This document shows positions 1 to 8,296 of a stretch of 64,000 nt of DNA, piece after piece; the first letter of the stretch is position 1, and each line of letters begins with the position of its first letter. Origin of the DNA: UBA2357 sp041916775 (GTDB lineage Bacteria; Pseudomonadota; Gammaproteobacteria; Burkholderiales; Rhodocyclaceae); assembly GCA_041916775.1 (NCBI GenBank), contig JAYRYZ010000012.1, forward strand, positions 1-64,000, written 5' to 3'. The notes beneath the pieces were generated by a model. It was not told the DNA's origin, searched no databases, and saw only the letters and a list, made by a program, of their open reading frames with translations. The position numbers and the translations under genes are program-made.

Positions 1-164
1 AAGCTGCCGAGCACGTTGAGATCGGTGCAGGCCATATCCACCGTGCTGCCGGCGGGCACCGTGAAACTGCTGCCTGCCGGCACGGTGATCTGCGCGAGCG
101 CAAAGGTCGGCGCAACGGAAAGCGCAGCGAGCGCCAAGGCGCGCTGCAGAACGGGCTTTACCAT
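1..164 (-). CDS. IPTL-CTERM-type surface protein, N-terminal part (cut by window edge)
   Basis: Only the first 54 codons are in the window; the gene continues past position 1. The start is the ATG read leftward from 164. The encoded N-terminus has a basic start, a hydrophobic stretch and an Ala-Leu-Ala cleavage-like site, so it is probably exported. The DNA and protein are nearly identical to the start of the gene at 1389-2066, so this is a second copy of the same family. The IPTL-CTERM tail itself is not visible here and is inferred from that paralogue. Confidence 0.7.
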   Translation of the reverse strand, partial: MVKPVLQRALALAALSVAPTFALAQITVPAGSSFTVPAGSTVDMACTDLNVLGS

Positions 165-180
165 TTTTTACATTCTCCCT
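1..180. repeat. Direct repeat, copy A (partner 1903-2082)
   Basis: Bases 1-180 align without gaps to 1903-2082 with about six substitutions. The repeat covers the start of both IPTL-CTERM-type genes and about 16 bases upstream, then stops abruptly. It records a recent duplication or gene conversion of this surface-protein gene. Confidence 0.9.
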
Positions 181-347
181 GATGCAGCGAAGCTAACACT
201 GCCGGCATGGAGGTACAAGAGGAACGTGGGTTCGCGCTGCACGAGGCGAGGCTGCGTTCGATGACGCGGGCCCTTCCTGTGGCGATCATGTCGACGCAGA
301 TCTGCAACATGCCCCGGCCTTCAGACACAAGGACCGACGGGCCAATA

Positions 348-1355
348 TCAGGGCGCGCAAATGGCCTGAGCGGTAATGTTGAAGCTACCGTTTCCCAGAT
401 AAACCTTGCAGGTCCATGAGTCAGTTGCAGAGCGATAGCTTTGCATCAGTGAGTAGTCAGAGATGTTGTCGGTATAGCAACCTCCACCGATTGCCGTCGC
501 GCCACCGCCGCAACTTGCAATCACGGTTACCTCGCCGTTTGGTGACGAGAACGGATCGGAGTTTTCGACGACTGTCACCGCACCGATCCCCCCCGTTGGC
601 CCGGTCGGCCCAACAGACCCCGTTGGTCCGGTTGCCCCTGCGGCTCCTGCCGGACCGGTGGGGCCGGTGACGCCGTCCGCACCATTTGTTCCGGCCGGCC
701 CCTGAACGCCCTGCAAGCCTTGAATTCCCTGCGGGCCGGTGTCGCCCGTCGCGCCCGTCGCCCCGGTGGGCCCGGTCGGGCCGATGAGGCTGGTGCCGGA
801 AGGCCAGACGCCCGCGGCCTTGGGGCCGTAGACGGTTGTGCTGGTGTTGTCGAAGTAGAAGTCCCCATCATTGCCGACGCCTGCGGTCGGACCACCTGTG
901 CCGGAGAGCATGCTCGCGCCGGCGGCGCCAGCGGATCCGGTAGGCCCGGTGGGTCCTGTTGGTCCGGTCGGCCCGGCTGGGCCGGTTGCGCCGTCCGTTC
1001 CGTCGGCGCCTGCAAGGCCTTGAACGCCCTGTGCTCCAGTGGGTCCGGTGGGCCCTGTCGGGCCGGTCGCACCGGTGGCGCCGGTGAGGCTGCCGCTGCA
1101 CGGTCCGAGCTGGCCGGTGGCCGCGTCGAAGCAGGTGACCTCCTCCTGCGCGGTGGCGCCGTTGAGGCCGGGAATGCTCACCGTGCCCGAGGCTTCATCG
1201 ACACGTAAGCGGTCTGTGGTGTTGCCCGAGTTGCGCACCGCGAAGCCACCGCCTGCGGGCGGCTGCGCGATGATGTCGGCGGCCATGTTCACCTGCGGCA
1301 GCGCCATGCACAGTGCCAGGAGCAGCCTCGAAGGCATGCCAGGGTTCGAGTTCAT
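348..1355 (-). CDS. Collagen-like repeat secreted protein
   Basis: A 335-aa protein. It begins with a signal peptide (hydrophobic LLLALCMALPQ region, residues 10-20). A short unique region to about residue 85 is followed by two blocks of Gly-X-Y collagen triplets rich in GPTGPTGA-type units (about residues 90-145 and 190-250). A short globular segment with Gly and Asp lies between them, and a Cys-containing C-terminal domain follows. Such bacterial collagen-like proteins form triple helices at the cell surface or outside the cell. It sits between two IPTL-CTERM-type genes on the same strand, which suggests a shared surface or matrix role. The C-terminal domain carries several Cys and could be a trimerisation or adhesion head; that is inference. 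Confidence 0.8.
   Translation of the reverse strand: MNSNPGMPSRLLLALCMALPQVNMAADIIAQPPAGGGFAVRNSGNTTDRLRVDEASGTVSIPGLNGATAQEEVTCFDAATGQLGPCSGSLTGATGATGPTGPTGPTGAQGVQGLAGADGTDGATGPAGPTGPTGPTGPTGSAGAAGASMLSGTGGPTAGVGNDGDFYFDNTSTTVYGPKAAGVWPSGTSLIGPTGPTGATGATGDTGPQGIQGLQGVQGPAGTNGADGVTGPTGPAGAAGATGPTGSVGPTGPTGGIGAVTVVENSDPFSSPNGEVTVIASCGGGATAIGGGCYTDNISDYSLMQSYRSATDSWTCKVYLGNGSFNITAQAICAP
590..1100. repeat. Imperfect 9-bp tandem repeats encoding Gly-Pro-Thr triplets
   Basis: Two clusters of short GGTCCGGTG-like units (as read on the plus strand) encode the Gly-X-Y blocks of the collagen-like protein. They are separated by about 200 bases of non-repetitive sequence. Such tracts are prone to length change by slippage. 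Confidence 0.75.
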
Positions 1356-1388
1356 TCCTTGGGTTCTCCGGTCAGATATTGAATGCGT

Positions 1389-2066
1389 TCAAATGCGAAT
1401 GTTGCGGCGGCGCGACAGGGCGACGAACCCCAGCAGCATCGCCAGTGCGGTCGTGGACCACGCGCCAAGCGTCGGAATATTGGCAATGGCGGCGCCGATA
1501 CGGACATTGCCGGCGATGGTCGCGTTGCTCTGCACCACCTGTGCGCCGGGGCCGAGACTCACCACCGCAGTGCCGCTGCCGGACGAGACGAGCTGGATCG
1601 GCTGTCCTGGCGCACCCAGCAGGGTGAGCGTGCCATTGACGGTGAGGAAGCTACCTTCCGGCAAGACGAAGACGCCACCCGTGCCGGTGAGGGTGAGGTT
1701 GTTGAAGACCGAGGTGCCGGCGATGGTGATGGGGCCGGACGAGCACGCATCGTTGAAGGTGACGGTGCTGGAACCCGGGATGAAGGACCCTGCGTTGGAC
1801 CAGTCACCGCTGACGAGCAGGGTGCCGGAGCCGCCATTGACGCTGCCACCCGCAGCGATATCGACCCCGCTCGCGCCCGCCACCTGGCCGGAGCCGAGTG
1901 CGAAGCTGCCGAGCACGTTGAGATCGGTGCAGGCCATATCCACCGTGCTGCCGGCGGGCACCGTGAAACTGCTGCCTGCCGGCACGGTGATCTGCGCGAG
2001 CGCAAAGGTCGGCGCAACGGAAAGCACAGCGAGCGCAAAGGCGCGCTGCAGAATGGATTTCACCAT
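1389..2066 (-). CDS. IPTL-CTERM sorting-signal surface protein
   Basis: A 225-aa protein with a signal peptide (residues 1-25), a Gly/Ser/Thr/Val-rich beta-type body and a classic IPTL-CTERM tail. The tail has the IPTLGAWS signature, a hydrophobic helix, then a basic SRRRNIRI end. In this family the C-terminal signal is recognised by an exosortase/archaeosortase-like system, and proteins are often Gly-rich with predicted beta structure. No sorting enzyme is encoded in this window. The start codon at 2066 is conserved in the truncated copy at 1-164. The function of the body is unknown. Confidence 0.85.
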   Translation of the reverse strand: MVKSILQRAFALAVLSVAPTFALAQITVPAGSSFTVPAGSTVDMACTDLNVLGSFALGSGQVAGASGVDIAAGGSVNGGSGTLLVSGDWSNAGSFIPGSSTVTFNDACSSGPITIAGTSVFNNLTLTGTGGVFVLPEGSFLTVNGTLTLLGAPGQPIQLVSSGSGTAVVSLGPGAQVVQSNATIAGNVRIGAAIANIPTLGAWSTTALAMLLGFVALSRRRNIRI

Positions 2067-2082
2067 TTTTTACATTCTCCCT
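1903..2082. repeat. Direct repeat, copy B (partner 1-180)
   Basis: Second copy of the 180-bp repeat, containing the signal-peptide region of the complete IPTL-CTERM gene and its upstream edge. The few differences cluster in the first codons and in the signal peptide. Confidence 0.9.
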
Positions 2083-2227
2083 TGGTCTGTGACGCTAGCA
2101 CCGGCCGGGCGGTAGAACAAGGGGAATGTCGAAAATAAGTACATCGTCATCGAAAGTGCGGAAATCCGATCACGATCGCCTCATTCCTCGAACTCACGCG
2201 CACTGGCCGGCTTTCACCCGGTACGCT

Positions 2228-3847
2228 TCAGAACTGCTTCACCTCGATGTTCAGCGTCTGGATGCGGTAGGCGATCTGGCGCGGGGTCATGCCGAGGATG
2301 CGGGCGGCCTTGGCCTGCACCCAGCCGGCCTGTTCCAGGGCGGCAATGACGCGTTCCTTTTCCGAAAGGTCCGGGTCGTTGACATCGAGCTCACGGGGCG
2401 GAGCGATGCTGCTCGGCGGCGGTGCTGCCGGGGGGCGTGCCACGCTGCGCTGGCCGCCGCGGTCGCGTGCGCTGGGGAAGGCGATCAGGTCGGCGTCGAT
2501 GCAGGTGTTCTCCGACAGCACCGCGGCGCGCTCCAGGCAGTTCTCCAGTTCGCGCACGTTGCCCGGCCAATCGTGGCTGGCCAGGCGTCTGCACGCCATC
2601 TCGGTGAGGGTGAGGCGTCGCTTCTGGTCGGCACCGATCTTGCCGAGCAGGTGCCGGGCGATTTCCGGGATGTCCTCGATGCGCTCGCGCAACGGGGGGA
2701 GAAACAGCGGCATCACATTGAGGCGGTAAAAGAGGTCCTCGCGGAAGTCGCCCATCTCGACCGCGGTCTCGAGGTCGCGGTGGGTGGCAGCGATGATGCG
2801 CACATCCACCTTCATCGTCTTGCTGCCGCCCACGCGCTCGAACTCGCCTTCCTGCAGTACGCGCAGCAGCTTCGCCTGGAAGGCGGGCGAGACCTCGCCG
2901 ATCTCGTCGAGGAACAGCGTGCCCCCATGGGCCTGTTCGAAGCGGCCCTTGCGCGCCTCCACCGCGCCGGTGAAGGCGCCGCGTTCGTGGCCGAAGAGCT
3001 CGGATTCGAGCAGGTTTTCCGGCAGGGCGGCACAGTTCAGCTTGACCAGCGCGTTGCGCGCGCGTGGCGAGTTGTAGTGGATGGCGTTGGCGATGAGCTC
3101 CTTGCCGGTGCCGGTCTCGCCGCGGATCAACACGGTGGTGTTCCATTTTGCGACCTGGCGTGCCTGGTCGAAGATGCGGCGCATCGCGGCCGAGCGGCCG
3201 ACCATGTTCTCGAAGCCGAACTGGTGGCGCACGGTGCGGCGCAGCGAGTCGCGCTCCTCGACCAGACTGGATTTCTCCTGTGCCACCTCCAGCGACAGGC
3301 GCAGGCTCTGGCCGATGAGGTTGGCGACCATCTCGACGAACTGGGCGCGCTCGTCGAGCAGGCCGTCCTCGGGTTGATCCGGTTGCACTGCAAGCATGCC
3401 CTGGAGGTTGCCACCCACGCGGATGGGCACGGCAATGAAGGGTAGCGTAGGCTCATAGGCGCCGAAGCGGTTGATGAAGCGCGCTTCGTCCGCGACGCGC
3501 GCGAGCTTCAGCGTCTGCGGTCGTTCGAGCATCAGGCCGGCGATGCCTTCGCCTAGTTGGTACTGCTCGCCTTCAAGCACCGGGCCTTCCGGGTTGTGCA
3601 TGGTGTGAACCGTGAGGGCGGTCGAATCCTGACCGACCACCGCGATCAGCCCGCGGCTGAGGCCTGCCTCGTCGCTGAGTACCCGGAGCACGTCGCGCAG
3701 GGTCTCATTGAGCGCGAGCGAGCGGCTCAGCACGCGGCTCACTGCATACAGCGCGCCGATCAGCAGGATGTTGAGCTCGTGTGTCCGGCAGTAGCCACTC
3801 GTCGGGGGGCAGTCGGCGTTACTCGCATGGAGGGGTCTGGCTTCCAT
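2228..3847 (-). CDS. nifA: NifA, sigma-54-dependent activator of nif genes
   Basis: A 539-aa activator of nif transcription. It has an N-terminal GAF domain (about 35-185) and a central AAA+ domain with Walker A GETGTGKE (243-250), the sigma-54-contacting GAFTGA loop (290-295) and Walker B TLFLDEIGE. The C-terminal Fis-type helix-turn-helix recognises TGT-N10-ACA. The linker before the HTH lacks the CX4C motif of intrinsically oxygen-sensitive NifA proteins, which fits control by the partner NifL encoded just upstream. The start at 3847 is chosen because the frame further upstream lies inside nifL; it leaves 16 bases after the nifL stop. No strong ribosome site is seen, so translational coupling to nifL is plausible. 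Confidence 0.95.
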   Translation of the reverse strand: MEARPLHASNADCPPTSGYCRTHELNILLIGALYAVSRVLSRSLALNETLRDVLRVLSDEAGLSRGLIAVVGQDSTALTVHTMHNPEGPVLEGEQYQLGEGIAGLMLERPQTLKLARVADEARFINRFGAYEPTLPFIAVPIRVGGNLQGMLAVQPDQPEDGLLDERAQFVEMVANLIGQSLRLSLEVAQEKSSLVEERDSLRRTVRHQFGFENMVGRSAAMRRIFDQARQVAKWNTTVLIRGETGTGKELIANAIHYNSPRARNALVKLNCAALPENLLESELFGHERGAFTGAVEARKGRFEQAHGGTLFLDEIGEVSPAFQAKLLRVLQEGEFERVGGSKTMKVDVRIIAATHRDLETAVEMGDFREDLFYRLNVMPLFLPPLRERIEDIPEIARHLLGKIGADQKRRLTLTEMACRRLASHDWPGNVRELENCLERAAVLSENTCIDADLIAFPSARDRGGQRSVARPPAAPPPSSIAPPRELDVNDPDLSEKERVIAALEQAGWVQAKAARILGMTPRQIAYRIQTLNIEVKQF

Positions 3848-3863
3848 TGGTTGGCCGCTGCGC

Positions 3864-5396
3864 TCAGATCGGATCGCCATCGATCCGGAACTCCACGATG
3901 ACCTTGCAGCCGCCGCAAGGACTCTCGGCCAGATCGATGATGCCGCCATGGTCGGCGACGACCTGCTGCGCGCGGGTGAGGCCGGTGCCGATGTGCTTGC
4001 CGCCGGCGCCCTTGGTAGTGAAGAAGGGCTCGAAGGCCTTGTGGCGCATGTCCGGTTCGATCCCGGGGCCGCTGTCCATGACGTTGACGATGATGCAGCC
4101 ATGCGCCACCGAGGTGGTCAGCACCAGCTCGCGCCGTGTCCAGCCCTTGACGTTCATCGCCTCGACGGCGTTGTCCACCAGTGTCTTGAAGAGCATGCGC
4201 AGTTGCAGGGCGCGACCGAGCACGTACGGCAGGATGGCGGTCGGCTGCCAGTCGACCACCACCCCGGCGGCCAGCAGCCGCGGTGTGCAGATCTCGAGCA
4301 CGTCGCGCAGGATCTCGTTGAGGTTGATGTGACTGCGGCTCTCGTGGGGGGTGTGGGGGATGACCTGGCGCAGCGCATCGATGTGGCTGCGCCCTGCCTC
4401 CAGAGCCTGCTGCAGGATGCCCGCCTTGGCCGGGTCGCTGCGTCGCAGCAGGCCGGCCGCCGAGGCCATCACGTTCATCGGCTCCTCGAGGCGGAAGATC
4501 GCCGCCGAGAGCCCCTCGCGGATCGCGGAGGCGCGCTCCTCTTCAGCCAACACCGCCTGTAGTGCGGCCGTGCGGGCCCGCTCCTGCTCCTCGCGCAGCG
4601 AGCTCACATCGGAGATCACCAGCAGCATGCCGTTCTGCCCCGCAGCGCAGAAGTAGCCGTCGGCGCAGTCGCTTTGCATCTCGATCACGGATGCGTTCAT
4701 CGACAGCCAGCGCGGGCGACCGCCCGGCCCGTCGATGCGGGTCTCGCGATTGACGAGCGGGCCCTGGTGGGTGGCCTGCGCGAGCACCGCCTGCCAGTCC
4801 GGGACGATGCTGTCGAGCAATGCGTGTGCCGGCTCCTTCACGCGCATGTCGCTCACCAGCTTCTTGTACTCGTGGTTGTCGAGGATCACCCGCCCGCTCT
4901 GGTCCAGCACGGCGAGGGCGAGCGGCGCGGAGTCGATCACCGACTCGATCAGCTTCTTCTGGTTGCGCACGACCCGCTCCAACCGATGCAACTCGGTGAT
5001 GTCGCGGTGCATGCCGAGAAAATGCGTGGTGGTACCGCTGGCGTCGACCACCGGGGAGATGTTCAGCTCGGCGAGGTACAACTCGCCGTCCTTGCGCCGG
5101 TTGAGCAGGGTGCCCGACCACGGGCGCTGTTCCGACAGCTCGCGCCACAGGCCCTTGTAGATCTCGGGCGGCGTGGTGTGGTTGGAGAGGATGGACTCGT
5201 TGCGGCCGACGATCTCCTCGGCGGCATAACCCGTGACCCGGGTGAACGCCTCGTTGGCGAAAAGGATGCGCGCCGAGGGGTCGGTGATCGAAATCGCGAG
5301 ATCCGCCTGGTCCACCGCCTGCCGATAGAGTTCGGGCGGCAGTTCCTTGCGTTGCGAGAGGTGATGCAGCCCTTTGAGCGTGCTGGCGGCTGACAT
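3864..5396 (-). CDS. nifL: NifL, redox and nitrogen-responsive anti-activator of NifA
   Basis: A 510-aa flavoprotein-type sensor. It has a first PAS domain (about 20-140, FAD-binding in characterised NifL), a second PAS domain (about 145-260), a helical linker, and a C-terminal GHKL ATPase-like domain (about 380-505) with an HIGTGLTRAQQ G-box. The H-box region reads FRLEEPMNVM with no obvious phospho-acceptor His, as expected for a protein that works by binding NifA rather than by phosphotransfer. The start at 5396 is preceded by AGGAG seven bases upstream. It is the first gene of nifLA, behind a sigma-54 element at 5430-5445 and an NtrC-type site. Confidence 0.93.
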   Translation of the reverse strand: MSAASTLKGLHHLSQRKELPPELYRQAVDQADLAISITDPSARILFANEAFTRVTGYAAEEIVGRNESILSNHTTPPEIYKGLWRELSEQRPWSGTLLNRRKDGELYLAELNISPVVDASGTTTHFLGMHRDITELHRLERVVRNQKKLIESVIDSAPLALAVLDQSGRVILDNHEYKKLVSDMRVKEPAHALLDSIVPDWQAVLAQATHQGPLVNRETRIDGPGGRPRWLSMNASVIEMQSDCADGYFCAAGQNGMLLVISDVSSLREEQERARTAALQAVLAEEERASAIREGLSAAIFRLEEPMNVMASAAGLLRRSDPAKAGILQQALEAGRSHIDALRQVIPHTPHESRSHINLNEILRDVLEICTPRLLAAGVVVDWQPTAILPYVLGRALQLRMLFKTLVDNAVEAMNVKGWTRRELVLTTSVAHGCIIVNVMDSGPGIEPDMRHKAFEPFFTTKGAGGKHIGTGLTRAQQVVADHGGIIDLAESPCGGCKVIVEFRIDGDPI

Positions 5397-5429
5397 GACG
5401 CGGCTCCTGTATGGTCTCTTGACGTATGG

Positions 5430-5445
5430 AGCAGGTTTCGTGCCG
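5430..5445 (-). promoter_or_regulatory. Sigma-54 promoter of nifLA
   Basis: Read on the minus strand the element is CGGCACGAAACCTGCT. It has GG and GC exactly ten bases apart and a perfect GGCACG -24 block. It lies 34 bases upstream of the nifL ATG. The shared NifA site (5510-5525) and NtrC-type site (5544-5560) lie upstream. Confidence 0.8.
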
Positions 5446-5509
5446 GGCCGCACGGCTGTTGCCTGCGTGGCGCATCACCGGCTGGGCGGGGGAAACGCGA
5501 CGTGAATCT

Positions 5510-5525
5510 TGTAGGGTTTGCGACA
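5510..5525. promoter_or_regulatory. NifA upstream activator site between nifL and rnfA
   Basis: TGT-AGGGTTTGCG-ACA matches the NifA consensus TGT-N4-T-N5-ACA. It lies about 65 bp from the nifL -24 element and about 87 bp from the rnfA -24 element, so it could serve both divergent promoters. Confidence 0.8.
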
Positions 5526-5543
5526 ATTCCCAGGGCTCACATC

Positions 5544-5560
5544 TGCACCGTGTTGGTGCG
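5544..5560. promoter_or_regulatory. NtrC-type binding site
   Basis: TGCACC-GTGTT-GGTGCG is a near-perfect dyad matching the NtrC (GlnG) consensus GCAC-N7-GTGC. Its position about 100 bp upstream of the nifL sigma-54 element suggests nitrogen-limitation control of nifLA. Confidence 0.75.
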
Positions 5561-5611
5561 TCGACGATGCGGCCCGCTTGCGGCGCGCCCTTTGGCGCAT
5601 GCGCCGGTCCA

Positions 5612-5627
5612 TGGCACGGCTCATGCA
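5612..5627 (+). promoter_or_regulatory. Sigma-54 promoter of the rnf operon
   Basis: TGGCACGGCTCATGCA has the -24 GG and -12 GC ten bases apart with an intact TGGCACG block. It lies 35 bases upstream of the rnfA ATG, with a NifA site upstream at 5510-5525. Confidence 0.85.
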
Positions 5628-5661
5628 AATGGCAGCGCGTAACACCTTTCGGGTCACGACC

Positions 5662-6240
5662 ATGAGCGAATTCCTGCTGTTGCTGCTATCCACCGCGCTG
5701 GTCAATAACGTGGTGCTGATCAAATTCCTGGGCCTGTGCCCGGTGATGGGGGTCTCCAAGAGCGTCGACAGTGCGTTGGGCATGGGGCTCGCGACCACCT
5801 TCGTGATCACGCTCGCGGCGGCCGCTTCCTGGATGCTCGAAAACTGGCTGTTGCAACCCCTCGGGCTCGGCTATCTGCGCATCCTCAGCTTCATCCTCGT
5901 GATCGCGGCAGTGGTCCAATTCACCGAGATGTTCATCAAGAAATCCAGCCCCGGGCTGTATCAGTCCCTGGGCATCTACCTGCCGTTGATCACCACCAAC
6001 TGCGCGGTGCTCGGCGTGGCGCTCCTCAATGTGCAACAGGGGTTCAGCCTGTTCAAGAGCCTGCTCTACGGCTTCGGGTCGGCGCTCGGCTTCACCCTGG
6101 TGCTGCTGATCTTCGCCGGGCTGCGCGAGCGGGTTGCGTTGGCAAGGGTGCCGGCGGCGTTCGCCGGAGCACCCATCGCATTCGTCACCATTGGGCTGCT
6201 TGCGCTCGCCTTCATGGGGTTTTCCGGGCTCAAGGTATAG
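5662..6240 (+). CDS. rnfA: RnfA, membrane subunit of Rnf complex
   Basis: A 192-aa integral membrane protein with about six hydrophobic helices. It is the first gene of rnfABCDGEH. Rnf complexes couple NADH:ferredoxin/flavodoxin electron transfer to ion flux. The nif-linked version (rnf1 type in Azotobacter, rnf of Rhodobacter capsulatus) drives low-potential electrons to nitrogenase. NNVVLIKFLGLCPVMG near the N-terminus is typical, including the Cys that in homologues helps ligate an intramembrane Fe-S cluster with RnfE. The start at 5662 is chosen because the longer frame would begin upstream of the sigma-54 promoter. Confidence 0.95.
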   Translation: MSEFLLLLLSTALVNNVVLIKFLGLCPVMGVSKSVDSALGMGLATTFVITLAAAASWMLENWLLQPLGLGYLRILSFILVIAAVVQFTEMFIKKSSPGLYQSLGIYLPLITTNCAVLGVALLNVQQGFSLFKSLLYGFGSALGFTLVLLIFAGLRERVALARVPAAFAGAPIAFVTIGLLALAFMGFSGLKV

Positions 6241-6252
6241 GAGATCACAGCC

Positions 6253-6780
6253 ATGCTCGCCGCCGTCCTCAGCCTCACCCTGCTCGGCGCCGGCCTCGGC
6301 CTGGTGCTGGGTATCGCCAACCGCTTCCTGCGGGTGGAAGGCGATCCGGTCGTGGATGAACTCGTCGCGATGATGCCCGGTTCGAACTGCGGGCAATGCG
6401 GCTTCCCCGGTTGTGTCGGCGCCGCCGCCGCGATCGTCGACGGCAGCGCACCGCCCACCTGCTGTCCGCCGGGCGGCAAGGCGCTTGCGAGCGCGATCGC
6501 CGCCCGGTTGGGCCTGAGCGTGGATCTGTCGGCGATGAGCGACGAAGGGCCACGCATCGCGGTGGTCGCGGAGGATCTGTGCATCGGCTGCTGCCGCTGC
6601 AGCAAGGTCTGCCCGACGGACGCGCTGATCGGTGCCGCCAAACAGATTCACAACGTGCTGCGTGAAGCCTGCACCGGCTGCAGCAGCTGCATCGAGAAGT
6701 GCCCCACCGAGGCCTTGTCGATGCAACCGGTGCCGGTGACGCTGCAGCACTGGGTGATGCCGAAACCGCTTGCCGTGTGA
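6253..6780 (+). CDS. rnfB: RnfB, Fe-S subunit of Rnf complex
   Basis: A 175-aa protein: an N-terminal membrane anchor (LAAVLSLTLLGAGLGLVLGI), an Fe-S-type motif CGQCGFPGC followed by a downstream CC, then two ferredoxin-type 4Fe-4S motifs (CIGCCRCSKVCP and CTGCSSCIEKCP). RnfB passes electrons toward ferredoxin on the cytoplasmic face. GGAG lies nine bases before the ATG and the gene follows rnfA by 12 bases, in one operon. Confidence 0.95.
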   Translation: MLAAVLSLTLLGAGLGLVLGIANRFLRVEGDPVVDELVAMMPGSNCGQCGFPGCVGAAAAIVDGSAPPTCCPPGGKALASAIAARLGLSVDLSAMSDEGPRIAVVAEDLCIGCCRCSKVCPTDALIGAAKQIHNVLREACTGCSSCIEKCPTEALSMQPVPVTLQHWVMPKPLAV

Positions 6781-6787
6781 GACGACC

Positions 6788-8296
6788 ATGGGATTCATGA
6801 ACCTCTTCAAGCAACTGCGCCGCAAGGACTGGGGCGTGCATCCGGCGGATCACAAGCGGCCGGCTTCGGAGGCGCCTATCCGTCAGCTGCCGGTGCCGGC
6901 GCGGGTGCATCTGTTGCTCGCCCAGCATGTCGGTGCGCCGGCGCGTCCGGTGGTGCTGGTGGGGCAGAAAGTGCGGAAGGGCGAGCTCATCGCCGCGGCG
7001 CACGGCAACATCTCGGCGCCTTTGCATGCCTCGACCTCCGGCACGATCAGCGCGATCGGTGAGGTGATCGCACCGCATGCCTCGGGATTGCCCGGCCTGG
7101 CAATCTCGATCGACGCGGACGGGGAAGACCGCTGGCTGGACTTCGAGGTGCCGGCGGATCCGTTCGCACTGTCGCCGGATGAGATCGGCAAGCGCGTGGC
7201 CGCCGCGGGTGTGGTCGGGCTGGGCGGCGCGACGTTTCCATCCGCGGTCAAGCTCACGTTGGGACGGCGTTCGAAGATCGACACGCTGATCATCAACGGC
7301 AGCGAGTGCGAGCCGTATCTGTCCTGCGATGACCGGCTGATGCGCGACTTCGCCACCGAGGTGGTCGCCGGCATTCGCCTGATGCTGATCGCCACCGGCG
7401 CGGCCGAGGCGCGGGTCGGCATCGAGGACAACAAGCCCGAGGCGATCGCGGCGATGCGCGAGGCTGCGAACGGCCACGCCGGGGTGCGCATCGTCCCGGT
7501 GGGTGCGCGCTACCCGATGGGCTCGGACCGGCAACTCATCGTCGAGCTCACGGGCCGTGAGGTGCCATCGGATGCGCGTGCCGCCGACGTCGGCGTGATC
7601 GTGCATAACGTCGGCACTGCGCGCGCGGTGCAGCAGGCGGTGTGCCTGGGGCGCCCGCTGGTGACGCGCCTGTTGACGCTGAACGGCGCGGCGGTGGCGA
7701 ATCCGGGCAACTACGAAGTGCCGCTGGGCATGATGGTCGATGAACTGATCGAGGCCGCCGGTGGCACTCGCAACGAGATCGCGAAGCAGGTCATGGGCGG
7801 GCCGATGATGGGCACCATCCTGCCGCACCTGCGTGTGCCGGTGGTAAAGGGCAGCAGCGGCATCCTGCTGTTCGATGTGTGCGAGGCGGCCGAGGCCGAG
7901 CCCGAGGCCTGCATCCGTTGCGGCAGCTGCGTGAAGGCCTGTCCGATGGGCCTCTTGCCACTGGAGATGAGCGCGCGCATCCGCAACGACGAGATGGAGG
8001 CCGCCGCCGAGCTCGGCCTCGCCGACTGCATCGCCTGCGGTTGCTGTGCCTACGTGTGCCCGTCGCGCATTCCGCTGGTGCAGTACTTCCACCATGCCAA
8101 GGGCGATCTCACCGCGCGTGAGCGCAGCAAGCTGCGTGGCGAGGCCACCAAGAAACTCGCGCAGCAGCGCCAGGCGCGCCTTGAGCGCGAAGCGCGCGAG
8201 AAGGCCGAAGCGGCGGCAAAGCGGAAGGCCGAGCGCGAGGCGCAACAGGCCGCCGCGCGCGCCGCCGCAGCCGCCAAGCAAGGAGAAACTGCATGA
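6788..8296 (+). CDS. rnfC: RnfC, NADH-binding Fe-S subunit of Rnf complex
   Basis: A 502-aa peripheral subunit. It has an NADH/FMN-binding Complex-I 51-kDa-like core with the GLGGATFPSAVKL motif, a SLBB-like region, and two 4Fe-4S motifs (CIRCGSCVKACPMG and CIACGCCAYVCPSR). A C-terminal Ala/Lys/Glu-rich, probably coiled-coil tail follows. The start MGFMNLFKQ at 6788 is preferred over an earlier in-frame start that overlaps rnfB. The stop overlaps the rnfD start (ATGA), so the two are translationally coupled. Confidence 0.95.
   Translation: MGFMNLFKQLRRKDWGVHPADHKRPASEAPIRQLPVPARVHLLLAQHVGAPARPVVLVGQKVRKGELIAAAHGNISAPLHASTSGTISAIGEVIAPHASGLPGLAISIDADGEDRWLDFEVPADPFALSPDEIGKRVAAAGVVGLGGATFPSAVKLTLGRRSKIDTLIINGSECEPYLSCDDRLMRDFATEVVAGIRLMLIATGAAEARVGIEDNKPEAIAAMREAANGHAGVRIVPVGARYPMGSDRQLIVELTGREVPSDARAADVGVIVHNVGTARAVQQAVCLGRPLVTRLLTLNGAAVANPGNYEVPLGMMVDELIEAAGGTRNEIAKQVMGGPMMGTILPHLRVPVVKGSSGILLFDVCEAAEAEPEACIRCGSCVKACPMGLLPLEMSARIRNDEMEAAAELGLADCIACGCCAYVCPSRIPLVQYFHHAKGDLTARERSKLRGEATKKLAQQRQARLEREAREKAEAAAKRKAEREAQQAAARAAAAAKQGETA

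Noticed and set aside
590..1100. Possible CRISPR array or minisatellite.
   Set aside because: The repeats encode in-frame Gly-X-Y triplets and have no unique spacers; they belong to the collagen-like gene.
2126..5393. Long plus-strand frames opposite nifA and nifL (and similar long antisense frames elsewhere, such as opposite the cytochrome and RND genes).
   Set aside because: They are mirror frames of strongly supported genes in GC-rich DNA, rich in Ala/Arg/His/Asp with no domains.
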